Source of the DNA: Actinomadura macra NBRC 14102
Lineage (GTDB): Bacteria; Actinomycetota; Actinomycetes; Streptosporangiales; Streptosporangiaceae
Assembly: GCF_001552215.1 (NCBI RefSeq)
Contig: NZ_BCQT01000006.1
Coordinates: forward strand, 248,001 to 312,000
Reading direction: 5' to 3'
DNA length: 64,000 nucleotides
The notes beneath the pieces were generated by a model. That model worked only from the letters and a program-made list of their open reading frames with translations, did no database searches and was not told the DNA's origin. Shown here piece by piece: positions 1 to 7,229 of the stretch (the stretch's first letter is position 1; each line of letters opens with the position of its first letter). The position numbers and the translations under genes were made by a program.

Positions 1-55
1 TGTTATCGATCTTGCACGCGTCGCCAGCGCCCGGCCACTAGGGTGAAACTTCCAG

Positions 56-74
56 TTAGGCAAGCCTTACCTCA
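56..74 (+). promoter_or_regulatory. Iron box (DmdR/IdeR-type operator) of the siderophore operon
   Basis: The 19 bases TTAGGCAAGCCTTACCTCA fit the actinobacterial iron-box consensus TWAGGTWAGSCTWACCTWA at 17 of 19 positions. DtxR-family repressors (DmdR in streptomycetes, IdeR in mycobacteria) bind such boxes with ferrous iron and block transcription. A possible -10 (TAGGGT, 39-44) lies just upstream, so bound repressor would cover the transcription start and 5' leader. Its place 20 bp before the ATP-grasp start ties the whole operon to iron starvation. Confidence 0.85.
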
Positions 75-93
75 CCCACTGAAAAGACCCACT

Positions 94-1233
94 GTGTCCG
101 CCTCTGTCTACGTGGTCGCCGGAAAGGCGACCGACTCGGTGACGCACGGATTCCTGCCCGCCGCCGCACGCCTGGGTCTGGACGCGATCCTGCTCACCGA
201 CCGCCCGTCCGCCCACCGCCACGAGGGGACGGTCGCCGAGTGCGCTGTCTCCGACTTCCGGGAGGTCATCGCCCGTGTCGGCGGGACGCCCGGCGGGATC
301 TTCTCCAACAGCGACTTCCTCCAGGCACCGACCGCGCTGGCCGCCGCGTACTTCGGGCTGCCGGGCAAGGACTGGCGCGCGGCGACCCGGACGAAGAACA
401 AGGCGCTCATGCGCCGCCACCTCGCCCCGCTCGATCCGGTCTTCTCAGCGGACGCCTTCGCGGTCCCACCGGAGGCGCCGTTCCCGCTCGTCCTCAAACC
501 GCGCGAGGGCGTGGCCAGCGAGGACGTGTTCCTCGTCCGCGACATGCGGGAACTTTCCGCCCGGCGCGAGGAGGTCGCGGCACGGCGGAGCGACCCGCTG
601 GTGGCCGAGGAGTACCTGCCCGGGGAACTGCACACCCTCGAAACGCTCGGGGACGGCCGTGAACTGCGCGTGCTGGGCTCGTTCCGCACGCGGGTCTCGC
701 CGCCGCCGTTCTTCGTGGAGGAGCGCCTCGAATGGGCACCGCCGCCCCCGGAGACGCCGCAGGTCCTGGCCCAACTGGAGGCGCTCGGCGTCGGCTTCGG
801 GGCATGCCACACCGAGTTCGTCGTCCACGACGGCCGCGCCCGGATCATCGAGGTGAACTACCGGCTGATCGGCGACCACTGCGACTTCCTGCTCGCCGAC
901 CTGCTCGGCGTCCCGCTGTTCGAACGGATCCTCCGCGTCCACCTGGGCGAACCCCTGGACGCCGACGGACCGCGCCCGCGGCGGCACGCCGTGGCGGAGC
1001 CGATCATCGCCGACCGGCCCGGTCGGCTCACGGCCGCGCCGGAGGCCTTCGAGACCGACGACGGCGCGGTGCGGCTGGCCTACCGGCCGCAGCGCGGCGT
1101 CGGCGACGCCATCGCCATCACCCGCACCAACCGGGACTACCTCGGGACGGTCCGCGCGATCGGCCCCGACGCGGGTCAGGTGGAGACGGCGCTGGCCCGA
1201 TTCCGCGAAGCCCACACGTGGACGATCGCGTGA
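94..1233 (+). CDS. ATP-grasp ligase of siderophore biosynthesis (PvsA-like)
   Basis: A 379-residue ATP-grasp enzyme, expected to join a carboxylate to an amine with ATP. Visible elements are the nucleotide-binding lysine in LVLKPREG (about K135), the adenine-site stretch LVAEEYLPGELHTLE, and the metal-binding IIEVNYRLIGDH (E253, N255). An in-frame GTG at 43 would put the iron box inside the coding region, so the GTG at 94 is chosen. It gives MSASVYVVAG, a natural first strand of the N-terminal fold. The stop overlaps the next gene by 4 bp. In the vibrioferrin pathway PvsA has this fold and couples alanine and 2-oxoglutarate units. The substrate here is inferred from context only. Confidence 0.8.
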   Translation: MSASVYVVAGKATDSVTHGFLPAAARLGLDAILLTDRPSAHRHEGTVAECAVSDFREVIARVGGTPGGIFSNSDFLQAPTALAAAYFGLPGKDWRAATRTKNKALMRRHLAPLDPVFSADAFAVPPEAPFPLVLKPREGVASEDVFLVRDMRELSARREEVAARRSDPLVAEEYLPGELHTLETLGDGRELRVLGSFRTRVSPPPFFVEERLEWAPPPPETPQVLAQLEALGVGFGACHTEFVVHDGRARIIEVNYRLIGDHCDFLLADLLGVPLFERILRVHLGEPLDADGPRPRRHAVAEPIIADRPGRLTAAPEAFETDDGAVRLAYRPQRGVGDAIAITRTNRDYLGTVRAIGPDAGQVETALARFREAHTWTIA

Positions 1234-2801
1234 CGGACATCGAAGGCCCGCTGGCGGCCCGGGTCCTGAACGCTCTGCTGCGCGAGGACTACGCGGGGCT
1301 GCGCCGTCTCGTCGATCACCGGACACGGACCCTGAGGCTCCCGACGCGCGTGGTCCGTCTCGTCCAAGCGGAGCCGCCGTTCCTCTCTGACCTCGTCTTG
1401 GACGAGACCCAGCACCTCGACCTCCGCGACGTCTTCGCGCTGGTCGAGGCGTTGGCGGATCCGCGGGACGATGTGGCGGGTTTCAAGCAGGAATGCCGGG
1501 AAGCGCTCGCCGCGCTACGCCTGCATGAGGACGCGCGCCCCGCGGTGCACCGGCGTCTTGCGCGGATTCCGGGCGAGCTGCGTGCGGGTCCGGGGACGTT
1601 CTACGAGACCCTCGCGGCCCACACCGACCACCCCGTCCATCCGACCGGCCGGGGCCGGGCAGGTCTGAGCATGGCGGACCTCAGCCGGTACGCCCCGGAG
1701 TTCCACCCCGTCTTCCCGCTGCGTTGGGCGGCCGTCTCCGACGCGACCCTGATGGGAGACCGCCCGAAATGGTGGCCGGACCCTGCCGATGTGGGGCTGC
1801 CATCGGGCGCCGACCTCTTTCCCGTGCATCCTCTGGCAGTCTCCCGAGTACGGAAGGAAACCAGGGCGACGATCGCGCCGGAACGTTATCTACAGGTTGC
1901 CCCCACGCTCTCGATGCGCACCGTGGCCGCCGCTCCGCTGGACCACCTGAAGATGCCGCTGCCGACGAGCACGCTGGGGCTGCGCAACCGCCGCACGATC
2001 GTCCCGGGCACGCTGCCGGACGGGGCCTTGGTCGAACGGATCCTGCACCGCGTCCTGGAGCGAGAGGATCTCCCGATCCTTCTGGCGGACGAGCAGACCT
2101 ACGGCCACGCGGACTCCCCTCTTCTCGGCTACCTCGTACGACGGTTTCCACCCGAGACGGCGCGCGCGCACATCGTTCCCATCGCGGCGTTACTCGCGGA
2201 GTCTCCTGAAGGCGGGCACGTGATCGAACGCTGGGACGTCACGTCCCTGTTCGACGCCTACCTGTCGGCCCTGCTCTCCTGGAACGTCACCCTGTTCCGC
2301 TACGGGATCGCCTTGGAGGCGCACCAACAGAACGTGGCGCTCGTCCTGGACGACGGCCCGCCGCGCATCCTCATCAAGGACAACGACGGCGCACTGATCG
2401 ACCCGGACGTCCTGCACGATCGCCTGGGAATCGCACCGTCCACCGATCCGCGCGACCTGGTCGACCGGCGGATGGTGACGCGCGACCCCGAGGCGCTCGC
2501 CCGCGTCTTCATCACGATCACCCTGCACCTGTGCGCGGCGGCCCCGGCCGTCGGTCTGGCCAGACGGGGGCTGCTCCCCTGGCGCACCGGCCAGGCGATG
2601 ATCCGCGACCGGCTCGACGCTGCCCTTGGACCCGGCGACGCGTTCCTGCGCTCCCGCACGCTGGACGCCGCATCGCTGCCGAGCAAGGCCATGGTCACCG
2701 CCGGAACCCTCGTCGACAAGGCGAGGACCGGCGCGGCCGACATCAACAAGCACTACGGCCCGCCGGGGCCGAACTATCTACGGGACGACACGTGCTGCTG
2801 A
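1230..2801 (+). CDS. IucA/IucC-family NIS siderophore synthetase 1
   Basis: A 523-residue NRPS-independent siderophore synthetase, which adenylates a carboxylic acid such as citrate and condenses it with an amine or alcohol. The family landmarks appear in order: HPVHPTGRGRAGLS then YAPEF, FPVHPLAVSRVRKET, KMPLPTSTLGLRNRRTI, the catalytic HQQN (about H365) and the ATP/Mg loop IKDNDG (383-387). The GTG at 1230 overlaps the previous stop (GTGA), so the genes are translationally coupled. The protein is somewhat short for the family (usually 580-620 residues), mainly at the N-terminus. With the neighbouring genes it matches PvsB or PvsD of vibrioferrin synthesis. Which of the two cannot be decided by eye. 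Confidence 0.88.
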   Translation: MTDIEGPLAARVLNALLREDYAGLRRLVDHRTRTLRLPTRVVRLVQAEPPFLSDLVLDETQHLDLRDVFALVEALADPRDDVAGFKQECREALAALRLHEDARPAVHRRLARIPGELRAGPGTFYETLAAHTDHPVHPTGRGRAGLSMADLSRYAPEFHPVFPLRWAAVSDATLMGDRPKWWPDPADVGLPSGADLFPVHPLAVSRVRKETRATIAPERYLQVAPTLSMRTVAAAPLDHLKMPLPTSTLGLRNRRTIVPGTLPDGALVERILHRVLEREDLPILLADEQTYGHADSPLLGYLVRRFPPETARAHIVPIAALLAESPEGGHVIERWDVTSLFDAYLSALLSWNVTLFRYGIALEAHQQNVALVLDDGPPRILIKDNDGALIDPDVLHDRLGIAPSTDPRDLVDRRMVTRDPEALARVFITITLHLCAAAPAVGLARRGLLPWRTGQAMIRDRLDAALGPGDAFLRSRTLDAASLPSKAMVTAGTLVDKARTGAADINKHYGPPGPNYLRDDTCC

Positions 2802-4393
2802 CAGAACGGGCCCTGACGGCCGACGACGCCACCGCCACCGCGCTGCTCAACTGCCTGATCCGCGAGGTCTGCGCCCCCGAGCAGCAGGTATGGCCGGACG
2901 AAGGGCACGTCGTCCTGCGCCTCCCGCGCGCCGGCGTCGTTCTGCGCGCGGGCCTGGCACGCCCCCCGTCGGGACCGACCTACCGGCTGACCCCGCCCTA
3001 TGAGGAACAGCGCGAGGACGAGTGGATGCCCGCCGCCTGGGACCGGCTGTCCGATCTGGTGGCCGGTGAGCTGGAGCTGGCCACCGGCCGTCCGAATCCG
3101 GAGTTCCTGACGCAGGTCGGTGACAGCCGCAGCGCGCTGGCCGCCATCCTCGCCGCCCGGGGAGCGCCCGACGACGGCAGGCACGGCGACCGGTTCATCG
3201 CGTCCGAGCAGGCGCTGGTGGCGGGCCACCGTTTTCACCCGTCTCCGAAGGCGCGCCAAGGCTCGCCCAGCGAGTGGCTCAAGTACGCGCCGGAGACCCG
3301 GTCCCGGTTCCGTCCGCATTGGCTGGCCGTCCCGACCGAGCTGGTGGCTGAAGAGGGGCATCCGGACGCGTTCTCGGATCTGGAGGCGTACGGCCCATCG
3401 GTTCCCCCTGGTCGCACACTGCTACCTGTCCATCCGTGGCAGTTCTCGTTGCTCTCGCATCGGCCCGTCCTACATCGCGCTCTCGCCGAGAACCTCATCA
3501 CCGACCTGGGACCGTCCGACACCGAGGCACTGCCCACTTCCTCTGTACGCACGGTGTACTTGCCGGACGCGGACCTGTTCTGCAAGTTCAGCCTCGACGT
3601 GCGCATCACCAATTGCGTCCGCAAGAACGCCTGGTACGAACTCTCGGGGGCGGCCGTCCTCAACCGGCTCTTGGCGGACACGTTCGCGACGCTGGACGCC
3701 ACGTTCCTCGCCGAACCCGCCTACCGCACACTCGCGCTGGCCGACCGCCAGTTGTACGAAGGTCTTGGCGTCATCCTCCGCCAGGGCGTCAAAGCCCTCC
3801 CGGGTACGCCGCTCCTGGCTGGGGCCTTGGCCGACCCCTACGGCACATTCCTCGCGGACCTGCCCGCCATGGCCACTCCGGAGGGCGCCCTTGCCTGGTG
3901 GGACGCCTACGTGGGGTGTGTCGCACCGCCCGTCCTCCACGCCTACCTGGACCACGGGGTCGTTCTGGAACCGCACCTCCAGAACGTCCTGATCTGCGTC
4001 GCCCCTGACGGCATGCCGGTCCATGCCGCCTTCCGCGACCTCGAAGGCACCAAGCTGACCGCCGGACGGTGGGACCTGGCGCACCTCCCGCCCCCCGTCG
4101 CCGACGCCCTCACCTATGCGCCCGACCAGGGCTGGAACCGCGTCGTCTACTGCCTCCTCATCAACCACCTGACCGAGATAGCCGCGGCGGTGGCCGACCT
4201 TCACCCCTCGCTCGGGCTCTGGCGGACGGCGCGCGAGCATTTCGCCGCCCTGGGCGCACACCCGCACGTCAGGGCGCTTCTGGCGGGCGTGCCGCTGCCG
4301 GCGAAGGCCAACCTGCGCACCCGGTGGGCCCGCGCCGCCGACCGTGCCGCCGCCTACGTCCCCGCCGCCAACCCCCTGGCGGTGCCCCGATGA
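2792..4393 (+). CDS. IucA/IucC-family NIS siderophore synthetase 2
   Basis: A second NIS synthetase of 533 residues, distinct in sequence from the first. It shows GHRFHPSPKARQG and YAPE near residues 145-170, LPVHPWQFSLL, LPTSSVRTVYLPDADLFCKFS (the conserved TSS..RT signature), the catalytic HLQN (about H395) and AAFRDLEG (R415). The GTG start at 2792 overlaps the end of synthetase 1 by 10 bp. Two different synthetases in one operon fit a citrate-based siderophore condensed at two carboxylates, as in vibrioferrin, aerobactin or staphyloferrin B. The ATP-grasp partner favours the vibrioferrin type. The stop overlaps the decarboxylase start (ATGA). Confidence 0.88.
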   Translation: MLLTERALTADDATATALLNCLIREVCAPEQQVWPDEGHVVLRLPRAGVVLRAGLARPPSGPTYRLTPPYEEQREDEWMPAAWDRLSDLVAGELELATGRPNPEFLTQVGDSRSALAAILAARGAPDDGRHGDRFIASEQALVAGHRFHPSPKARQGSPSEWLKYAPETRSRFRPHWLAVPTELVAEEGHPDAFSDLEAYGPSVPPGRTLLPVHPWQFSLLSHRPVLHRALAENLITDLGPSDTEALPTSSVRTVYLPDADLFCKFSLDVRITNCVRKNAWYELSGAAVLNRLLADTFATLDATFLAEPAYRTLALADRQLYEGLGVILRQGVKALPGTPLLAGALADPYGTFLADLPAMATPEGALAWWDAYVGCVAPPVLHAYLDHGVVLEPHLQNVLICVAPDGMPVHAAFRDLEGTKLTAGRWDLAHLPPPVADALTYAPDQGWNRVVYCLLINHLTEIAAAVADLHPSLGLWRTAREHFAALGAHPHVRALLAGVPLPAKANLRTRWARAADRAAAYVPAANPLAVPR

Positions 4394-5484
4394 CCCCGGA
4401 CCTCGCCCGCGACCTGACCTATCCGGCCTACGTCTACGATCTCGCCGGGTTGGCCGGCCACGCCGACGCGATCCGTGCCGCGCTGGGCGGCACCGAACTC
4501 TTCTATGCCGCCAAGGCGAACCCGGACACCGAGATCCTCCGCGCTCTGGCGCCCCACATCGACGGCGTCGAAGTCTCTTCAGGCGGCGAGCTGGCCCACG
4601 TCCGGAGGGCGCTCCCGGACGTCCCGCTCGCGTTCGGCGGCCCTGGCAAGACCGATGAGGAGCTGGCGCAGGCCCTCGCCCTCAACGTCGACCGGATCCA
4701 CGTCGAGAGCCCGCGCGAGCTGGCGCGGCTGCAAATGCTGGGCCCGGCCGACGTCCTTCTCCGGGCCAACCTCCCCCTCACCGCGCCCGGCGCGGTGCTC
4801 ACCATGAACGGCCCCTTCGGCATGGACGAGCACGACCTCGACGCCTGCGCCCGGAGCATCGCCGGGACACCGCACCTCACCCTGCGGGGAATTCACGCCC
4901 ACCTGGCGTCCGGACTGGACGCCCCGGCACTCCTCGACATGGCCGGGCGGATCACCGCGTGGGCGCTTCCCTGGCTGAGAGCCCACGGCGTCACCGAACC
5001 CGAGATCAACCTCGGCGGCGGCATGGCCGTCGACTACACGGCCCCCGAGGAGCGCTTCGACTGGACGGCCTACGGCGGCGGGCTCACCCTGGCGAGGCCG
5101 CCCGACGCCACGCTCCGGATCGAGCCGGGCCGCGCCATCACCGCCTACCACGGCCGCTACGTCACCGACGTTCTGGACGTCAAGACCACACGCGGCGAAA
5201 CGTATGTGATCCTCCGAGGTGGGACGCACCACCTGCGAACCCCCGCGGCCAAGGGCCACAGTCACCCCTTCGAGGTCCTCACCCCGAAGAGCGGACCCTT
5301 GTCGAAGGCGACCCTCGTGGGGCAGCTCTGCACGCCGAAGGACGTCTTCGCCCGCGACGTGCCCGTCCCGCCTCTCACGCCGGGCGACGTCATCGCCTTC
5401 ACCATGGCGGGTGCCTACGCCTGGAACATCTCCCACCACGATTTCCTGATGCACCCCCACCCGACATTCCACTACGTGCGTTGA
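4390..5484 (+). CDS. PLP-dependent fold-III decarboxylase of siderophore pathway (PvsE/SbnH-like)
   Basis: A 364-residue alanine-racemase-fold (group IV) decarboxylase. The PLP lysine is in LFYAAKANPD (K42). The phosphate-binding glycines are in INLGGGMAVDY, followed by RIEPGRAITAY, and the C-terminal active site carries GQLCTPKDVFARD and DVIAFTMAGAY. It resembles the diaminopimelate/ornithine decarboxylase family, but its operon position matches PvsE and SbnH, which decarboxylate a citryl-amino-acid intermediate. In vibrioferrin this turns a serine unit into ethanolamine. The ATG overlaps the stop of synthetase 2, so it is the last gene of the operon. No exporter or receptor gene follows. 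Confidence 0.85.
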   Translation: MTPDLARDLTYPAYVYDLAGLAGHADAIRAALGGTELFYAAKANPDTEILRALAPHIDGVEVSSGGELAHVRRALPDVPLAFGGPGKTDEELAQALALNVDRIHVESPRELARLQMLGPADVLLRANLPLTAPGAVLTMNGPFGMDEHDLDACARSIAGTPHLTLRGIHAHLASGLDAPALLDMAGRITAWALPWLRAHGVTEPEINLGGGMAVDYTAPEERFDWTAYGGGLTLARPPDATLRIEPGRAITAYHGRYVTDVLDVKTTRGETYVILRGGTHHLRTPAAKGHSHPFEVLTPKSGPLSKATLVGQLCTPKDVFARDVPVPPLTPGDVIAFTMAGAYAWNISHHDFLMHPHPTFHYVR

Positions 5485-5770
5485 CCATGGCGGGGGTGCC
5501 GTCCCAGCGCCATCTGGTGCGTCGCGAGCGTCCGGGCAGGTCGCCCCGGCCGGTGGCCCACAGAAGTGTGGGCCAGGGCTGCGCATCCGAGGGAACGCCC
5601 GGGAAAAGGCGGGCGAGCACGCGGGAGCACAGCGTTCCGGCCTTGGCGTCCCACGCGTCCGGCGCGTCCGGCGGCGCCTCCCGGAGGACGGCCAATGAGA
5701 GGTGAACGGCCCGGTCGAGGTCGTCCGCGGTGACAGCAGTACGAGACCTGGCAGGAACGTACCCGGCAGC
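5485..5770 (-). pseudogene. Remnant of a DinB-like / mycothiol-dependent maleylpyruvate isomerase-family gene
   Basis: One open minus-strand frame joins a typical family N-terminus (ADDLDRAVHLSLAVLREAPP, then DAWDAKAGTL) straight to a typical C-terminus (CSRVLARLFPGVPSD, then PWPTLLWATGRGDLPGR and RWRWDG). From memory of the family, intact members have about 150 more residues between these parts, carrying the metal-binding His residues. The junction is in frame, so an internal deletion is the simplest reading. No ATG or GTG precedes the fragment; only a TTG at 5695 inside the helix is possible. The 3' end runs to the decarboxylase stop. The region is otherwise empty. Confidence 0.6.
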
Positions 5771-5910
5771 CCAAATGACAGCGATCCCTTATTGCGGGCC
5801 CCGCACGGAGGAGGTGACGGCGCCCGCATCCGGGCCGCGGAGGATTCGGGCGCCGCCCCGCCTCGCCTCGCCGAGCAAACGGCCGCGGCCAGTCGGGCGG
5901 GTCACAAGGG

Positions 5911-6219
5911 TCAGGCGGCGCCGGCGCGCTGCTTGGCGGCCATGCAGATGCGGGCGAGGTCGTTGAGGGCCTCCGCGCGGCGCTCGTCCACCGTCCGCGC
6001 ATCGTCCGGCCCGGCCTCCGCGAGCGTGTCGATGACCAGGGAGAACACCGGCCATTCGGCGGGACCGATGGCGCCCTGGAAGTCGACGCCGGCGGCGAGG
6101 TCGTCGAGGTCGAGGTTGCGGGCGAAGGTGGCGAGGGCGGCCTCGGCCGCCACTACGCCGATGCGCATCGCCAGCGCGGCAGGCTCGCGATCGAGGGAGC
6201 GCACATTGCTGGAACCCAT
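5911..6219 (-). CDS. Small conserved hypothetical protein
   Basis: A 102-residue soluble, mostly helical protein that I do not recognise. The ATG at 6219 (MGSSNVRSLDREPAALAMR) is preferred over the TTG nine bases upstream. It has no signal peptide or membrane segment. The middle part, LDLDDLAAGVDFQGAIGPAEW, and the C-terminal helix DERRAEALNDLARICMAA look like a compact fold. It stands alone, with an imperfect dyad just upstream (6240-6267) and the methyltransferase gene behind that on the same strand. Confidence 0.6.
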   Translation of the reverse strand: MGSSNVRSLDREPAALAMRIGVVAAEAALATFARNLDLDDLAAGVDFQGAIGPAEWPVFSLVIDTLAEAGPDDARTVDERRAEALNDLARICMAAKQRAGAA

Positions 6220-6239
6220 GCCCGACAACCTAGAACATA

Positions 6240-6267
6240 CGAGCGATCAACGTCGAACGTTTGCTCG
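6240..6267. promoter_or_regulatory. Imperfect dyad upstream of the small gene
   Basis: The outer arms CGAGC and GCTCG enclose a degenerate AACG/CGTT-type dyad over 28 bp, about 20-50 bp ahead of the 6219 start. It could be an operator or an RNA structure. No regulator can be assigned and the inner match is imperfect. Confidence 0.3.
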
Positions 6268-6303
6268 AAATAATCGTCTGGAGAGTGCCTCGCCGCGCGG
6301 CCG

Positions 6304-7083
6304 TCACCCGGCCACGGCGTGCTGGAACAGCGCGGAGTGCGTGAAGTGCAACTCGCCGTCGATCTCGCTGGGCCGCATCCCGGTGGCGGGGCCGCCGGTG
6401 AGCTCGTCCTCCAGTTCCTTTCGGATCTGCGCCGCGATGTCGGCGGGCGTCTGCGCCAGGTCCAGCCACGGTTGCAACGGACGGGTGTAGTCGAACTCCT
6501 CGGACCTCTTCACCTCCGCGCCCGCCGCCGCGAGGAGGCCGGCGATCCGCGCGGCGGTGAGCGCGGTGCCGTGCGAGGGGTCGCGCAGGCGCTCGATGCG
6601 GTCGGGGTCGCCGTCGATCCCCTCCGGCCGGACGAGATCGGCGATGATCAGTGCCGCGCCCGGCCGGCTGACCCGGGCCATCTCCCGCACGACGGCCTCG
6701 GGGTCGGCGACCTGATGCAGCGAGAAGCGGGTGACGACCAGCGTGAACGAGCGGTCGAGGTAGGGCAGTGCGGTGGCGTCGCCGTGGGTGAAGGTGACGT
6801 TGGTGACGCCGTCCCGGTCCACCGCGCGCTTGCCCTCGGCGAGCATCGCCGGGGTGAGGTCGAGCGCCGTCACGTGCCGGACGCGGCGGGCGATGGCACG
6901 GGAGACGAGCGCGGTACCGGCGGCCACCTCCAGCACCACGTCCTCGGTGTCGAGTTCTGGGTCCATGAACCGGACGAGCCGGTCCAGATGGCGGGTGAAG
7001 GCGACGTTCAGCCGGGGATCGGCGAACCCTGCCGCCTGCTTGGAGAACTCCCGTACGACCTTCTCGTCATGCGTCACCGTCAC
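6304..7083 (-). CDS. Class I SAM-dependent methyltransferase
   Basis: 259 residues with a Methyltransf_11/25-type Rossmann core. Motif I is VLEVAAGTAL (about 49-58), followed by the acidic ribose-binding end ALDLTP, motif II GDATALPYLDRSFTLV and the conserved FSLHQVADP...REMARVSRPGAALIIADLV. It resembles the UbiE/small-molecule methyltransferase group. The substrate is unknown. ATG start at 7083. It stands apart from the siderophore operon on the opposite strand, so no pathway link is claimed. Confidence 0.8.
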   Translation of the reverse strand: MTVTHDEKVVREFSKQAAGFADPRLNVAFTRHLDRLVRFMDPELDTEDVVLEVAAGTALVSRAIARRVRHVTALDLTPAMLAEGKRAVDRDGVTNVTFTHGDATALPYLDRSFTLVVTRFSLHQVADPEAVVREMARVSRPGAALIIADLVRPEGIDGDPDRIERLRDPSHGTALTAARIAGLLAAAGAEVKRSEEFDYTRPLQPWLDLAQTPADIAAQIRKELEDELTGGPATGMRPSEIDGELHFTHSALFQHAVAG

Positions 7084-7229
7084 GCCGCCTCCCTAGGTTT
7101 GCCCGGATCATCCCCGAAACAACGCACGGTGACCAGAGGCGAGCGCAACTCATCACCCGACAAATCGGACACAGTTGTGGTGGCCGGCCTTCCCCAGAGA
7201 CGCCCCTCTCGTCCCCGGGACCGCCCGTC

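Noticed and set aside
43..93. Extended N-terminus of the ATP-grasp gene from GTG 43
   Set aside because: It would place the iron box inside the coding region and adds residues unlike the family; GTG 94 is better.
732..1229. Long N-terminal extension of synthetase 1
   Set aside because: It is the Arg/Pro-rich shadow of the ATP-grasp gene in another frame; homology starts at GTG 1230.
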